Position numbers and translations under genes: made by a program. 46,980 bases of DNA. Origin: an uncultured cyanobacterium. GTDB lineage: Bacteria > Cyanobacteriota > Cyanobacteriia > Cyanobacteriales > Microcystaceae. The notes beneath the pieces were generated by a model. It was not told the DNA's origin and searched no databases. It saw only the letters and a list, made by a program, of their open reading frames with translations. The stretch lies in NCBI GenBank assembly GCA_903887375.1, contig CAISPN010000009.1, positions 1 to 46,980 of the forward strand, read 5' to 3'. Shown here piece by piece: positions 44,994 to 46,980 of this stretch. Position 1 is the stretch's first letter. The number at the start of each line of letters is the position of its first letter.

Positions 44994-46532
44994 TTAATAG
45001 TGTTGATTGCCTAGATGAATCTTTTGTTGAACTTCAGCAAACTTTTGGGCAGATATCTTATCTTTTTCTAATAGAGAGACAACTATTGCCACCAAGAAAG
45101 ATAGAGGTATGGTAACTAGTCCAGGATTTTTCAGAGGGAAAATCGCCGAAGCATGATTGAGCATATCTACTTGGATAGTAGGAGATAGGTAGATCAACAA
45201 CAAAGAAGTGATTGTCCCCACAACAATACTAGCTACAGCCCCTTTAGTCGTTAAACCTCGCCAGAAAATAGATAATACCAGTGAGGGGAAATTACCACTA
45301 GCTGCAATCGCAAAAGCTAGCCCCACCATATAGGCTACATTTTGACCTTTAAAAACAATGCCCAGTAGGATAGAAAAAACCGCCAGAGCAACAGTCGCAT
45401 AGCGCGCCACTTGGAGTTGTTCTCCTTCATCGGCTTTACCATCTTTAACCACATTGACCCAAAGATCATGGGAAAGAGAAGCAGCTCCTGAGAGAGTTAA
45501 ACCTGCAACTACAGCCAAGATTGTAGCAAAAGAAACCGCAGCAATAAAACCCAATAAAACATTGCCCCCCAAAGCTTCCGCTAAAATAGGGGCGGCCATA
45601 TTTCCACCTTTATCAATTTTTTGAATATCTACTCGGCTTAGCAAAGTCATAGCCCCAAAGCCCAAAACAAAGGTCAACAGATAGAATGAGCCAATGAACC
45701 AAGATGCGTACATGACAGATTTACGAGCAGTTTTAGCATCAGGTACTGTATAAAATCTCATCAAAATATGAGGTAGTCCTGCTGTGCCAAACATCAAAGA
45801 TAGTCCGAGGGAGATAGCATCAAGTGGGTTAGCTACCTGTTTTCCCGGTGCCAATACTGCAGATCCATACTTATTGGCGGCAGCAGCAAAAAGATTGAGT
45901 GGATTAAAGCTAAACTTAGACAATACCAAAATTGCTAAGAGCACTGTACCAAAAAGCAATAAACCAGCCTTAATAATCTGGACCCAAGTAGTAGCCATCA
46001 TGCCCCCGAAGATCACATAGGCGATGATTACCAAGCCAACAATTAAGACCGCTATTTCATAATCAAGGCCAAAAAGCAACTTGATTAGATTGCCTGCTCC
46101 TACCATCTGAGCAATCAGGTAGAAGCTAACTACAGCCAAAGTACCAAAAGCCGAGGCAATGCGTACGGGCTTTTGCTTCATACGAAAGGCTACTACATCA
46201 GCAAAGGTGTAGGTACCTAAATTTCGCAGTGGTTCAGCGACTAAAAACATCAAGATAGGCCAGCCCACCAAAAACCCTATTGAGTAAATCAAGCCATCAA
46301 AACCATTAAGCGCCACCAAACCAGCAATTCCCAAAAAGCTGGCCGCGCTCATAAAATCACCAGATAAAGCCAGCCCATTTTGCAGCGCAGTGATCTGCCC
46401 ACCTGCTGTGTAGAATTGGGCTGCATTTTTAGTTCTATTAGCTGCCCAGTAAGTTATACCCAAAGATAGAGCAATAAACAATAGAAAAAAAACTATCGCT
46501 ACTGGATTAAATTGACCAATAGTTGTATTCAT
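44994..46532 (-). CDS. actP: Sodium:solute (acetate-type) symporter, ActP-like
   Basis: A 512-residue SSS-family transporter of about 13 helices. FYTAGGQITALQNGLALSGD with FMSAASFLGIAGLVALNGFD is diagnostic for the ActP branch; TYTFADVVAFRMKQKPVRIA and AAVSFATILAVVAGLTLSGA follow. ActP in E. coli takes up acetate and glycolate; the substrate here is inferred. The upstream DUF485 gene overlaps it by four bases, the same pairing as yjcH-actP in E. coli. Confidence 0.92.
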   Translation of the reverse strand: MNTTIGQFNPVAIVFFLLFIALSLGITYWAANRTKNAAQFYTAGGQITALQNGLALSGDFMSAASFLGIAGLVALNGFDGLIYSIGFLVGWPILMFLVAEPLRNLGTYTFADVVAFRMKQKPVRIASAFGTLAVVSFYLIAQMVGAGNLIKLLFGLDYEIAVLIVGLVIIAYVIFGGMMATTWVQIIKAGLLLFGTVLLAILVLSKFSFNPLNLFAAAANKYGSAVLAPGKQVANPLDAISLGLSLMFGTAGLPHILMRFYTVPDAKTARKSVMYASWFIGSFYLLTFVLGFGAMTLLSRVDIQKIDKGGNMAAPILAEALGGNVLLGFIAAVSFATILAVVAGLTLSGAASLSHDLWVNVVKDGKADEGEQLQVARYATVALAVFSILLGIVFKGQNVAYMVGLAFAIAASGNFPSLVLSIFWRGLTTKGAVASIVVGTITSLLLIYLSPTIQVDMLNHASAIFPLKNPGLVTIPLSFLVAIVVSLLEKDKISAQKFAEVQQKIHLGNQHY

Positions 46533-46804
46533 CTTTCACCTTGGCTAATTTGTTTAACTTTGCGATCATAATAATTATTTGTCCAGCGAACATAAATATA
46601 TATCAATATCCAAACCGAAACAATCACCAAAGCACCAAGTAAGATACCCCAGCTCAAGCCTGGAACAATCAGTGAGCCCATCAATTGTTTGTTATAAGCA
46701 ACTAGCAATATAAAGCCAAAATAGATAAACATCATAGCTAGACTCAAGTTGCGAGATATAATCCACTTTTTTTGAGCTAGTTTTGTTAAATTTTTTTCTC
46801 TCAT
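46529..46804 (-). CDS. DUF485 membrane protein (YjcH-like)
   Basis: A 91-residue protein with two helices: SLAMMFIYFGFILLVAYNKQ and LSWGILLGALVIVSVWILIY, then YVRWTNNYYDRKVKQI, the DUF485 signature end. DUF485 genes almost always precede an SSS symporter and are presumed accessory subunits. Overlaps actP by ATGA. Confidence 0.9.
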   Translation of the reverse strand: MREKNLTKLAQKKWIISRNLSLAMMFIYFGFILLVAYNKQLMGSLIVPGLSWGILLGALVIVSVWILIYIYVRWTNNYYDRKVKQISQGER

Positions 46805-46842
46805 TATTATCTGAACTAAAGATATGAAAAATTATCTCATAT

Positions 46843-46980
46843 TCAAGGTCTCCACTGCGGGCGCAAACCTTTGATTGGTAATTCTTGTAATTGAGCTGAA
46901 CCTGCCAAATCAAGTGGAGGAATCAAAAGCCAAAGACTACTACTTTGAATATGTTCACCAGCATTGGTAAGCATAGTATC
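46843..46980 (-). CDS. Unidentified protein, C-terminal fragment (5' end outside window)
   Basis: The minus strand from the right edge encodes at least 45 residues, ending SLWLLIPPLDLAGSAQLQEL then PIKGLRPQWRP and TGA (stop at 46843-46845). The frame has no stop before the edge. I do not recognise the family. It lies 38 bases upstream of DUF485 on the same strand, so it may belong to the same transcript. Confidence 0.55.
   Translation of the reverse strand, partial: DTMLTNAGEHIQSSSLWLLIPPLDLAGSAQLQELPIKGLRPQWRP

Noticed and set aside
46692-46913. Minus-strand open frame of 73 codons spanning the DUF485 start and the right-edge gene
   Set aside because: Out of frame with both supported genes, and its sequence lacks membrane or motif features.

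Overview
The window comes from an AT-rich cyanobacterial chromosome. The lineage is suggested by a pilMNOQ cluster without pilP, a DUF512-type radical SAM protein with an N-terminal PDZ-like part, a DUF6679-type protein, a biosynthetic-type arginine decarboxylase, glutamate-1-semialdehyde aminotransferase, a DUF2887/Rpn-type nuclease, a modBC fusion and an MCE/ABC lipid-transport pair. I cannot name the genus. There are no insertion sequences, prophage genes, CRISPR arrays or rRNA genes. Genes are packed very tightly: no gene-free stretch exceeds about 240 bases, and the longest lies between pilQ and hup. Several convergent genes share bases of their stop codons.

Layout. 1-2110 (minus strand): a left-edge partial DUF2887-type nuclease and a sugar-type ABC solute-binding lipoprotein. 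2223-6908 (plus): type IV pilus assembly genes pilM, pilN, pilO, pilQ. 7148-11729 (plus): HU, the cobalamin gene cobD, a cysteine-less FAD oxidoreductase relative, an unusual thymidylate kinase and hemL. 11726-13763 (minus): a pentapeptide-repeat protein overlapping an unknown protein made of three internal repeats. 13847-18600 (plus): a frameshifted ADP-ribosylglycohydrolase-like gene, a 7TM-HD phosphodiesterase and dnaG. 18597-19885 (minus): a DUF6679-type protein and an alpha/beta hydrolase. 20063-23908 (plus): GNAT acetyltransferase, tRNA-Pro with a clear promoter and terminator, map, a small membrane protein and speA. 23905-24327 (minus): rpmG-rpsR. 24455-26541 (plus): MCE/ABC pair. 26565-33128 (minus): dxr, a small membrane protein, an RND efflux MFP/pump pair, a newly noticed 32-residue membrane peptide gene and an 83-residue membrane protein. 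33227-35494 (minus): cbiX and cca. 35586-38273: orphan ParA, DegT aminotransferase (minus), def and a 66-residue membrane protein. 38270-39601 (minus): DUF512 radical SAM protein. 39690-42351 (plus): a Rieske oxygenase and a BchE-like radical SAM protein. 42340-46804 (minus): a DUF485-actP solute symporter pair, modA and a modBC fusion. The right edge holds the C-terminus of an unidentified minus-strand gene.

Connections. cbiX and cobD are both cobalamin biosynthesis genes, and hemL feeds the same tetrapyrrole pathway. map and def together perform N-terminal methionine processing. modA/modBC import molybdate. The most interesting items are the Rieske/radical-SAM pair with an inverted repeat upstream of each gene, the 32-residue membrane peptide directly behind the RND pump, the -1 frameshift on slippery sequence at about 14.22 kb, the triple-repeat/pentapeptide pair, and the repeated overlap of convergent stop codons.
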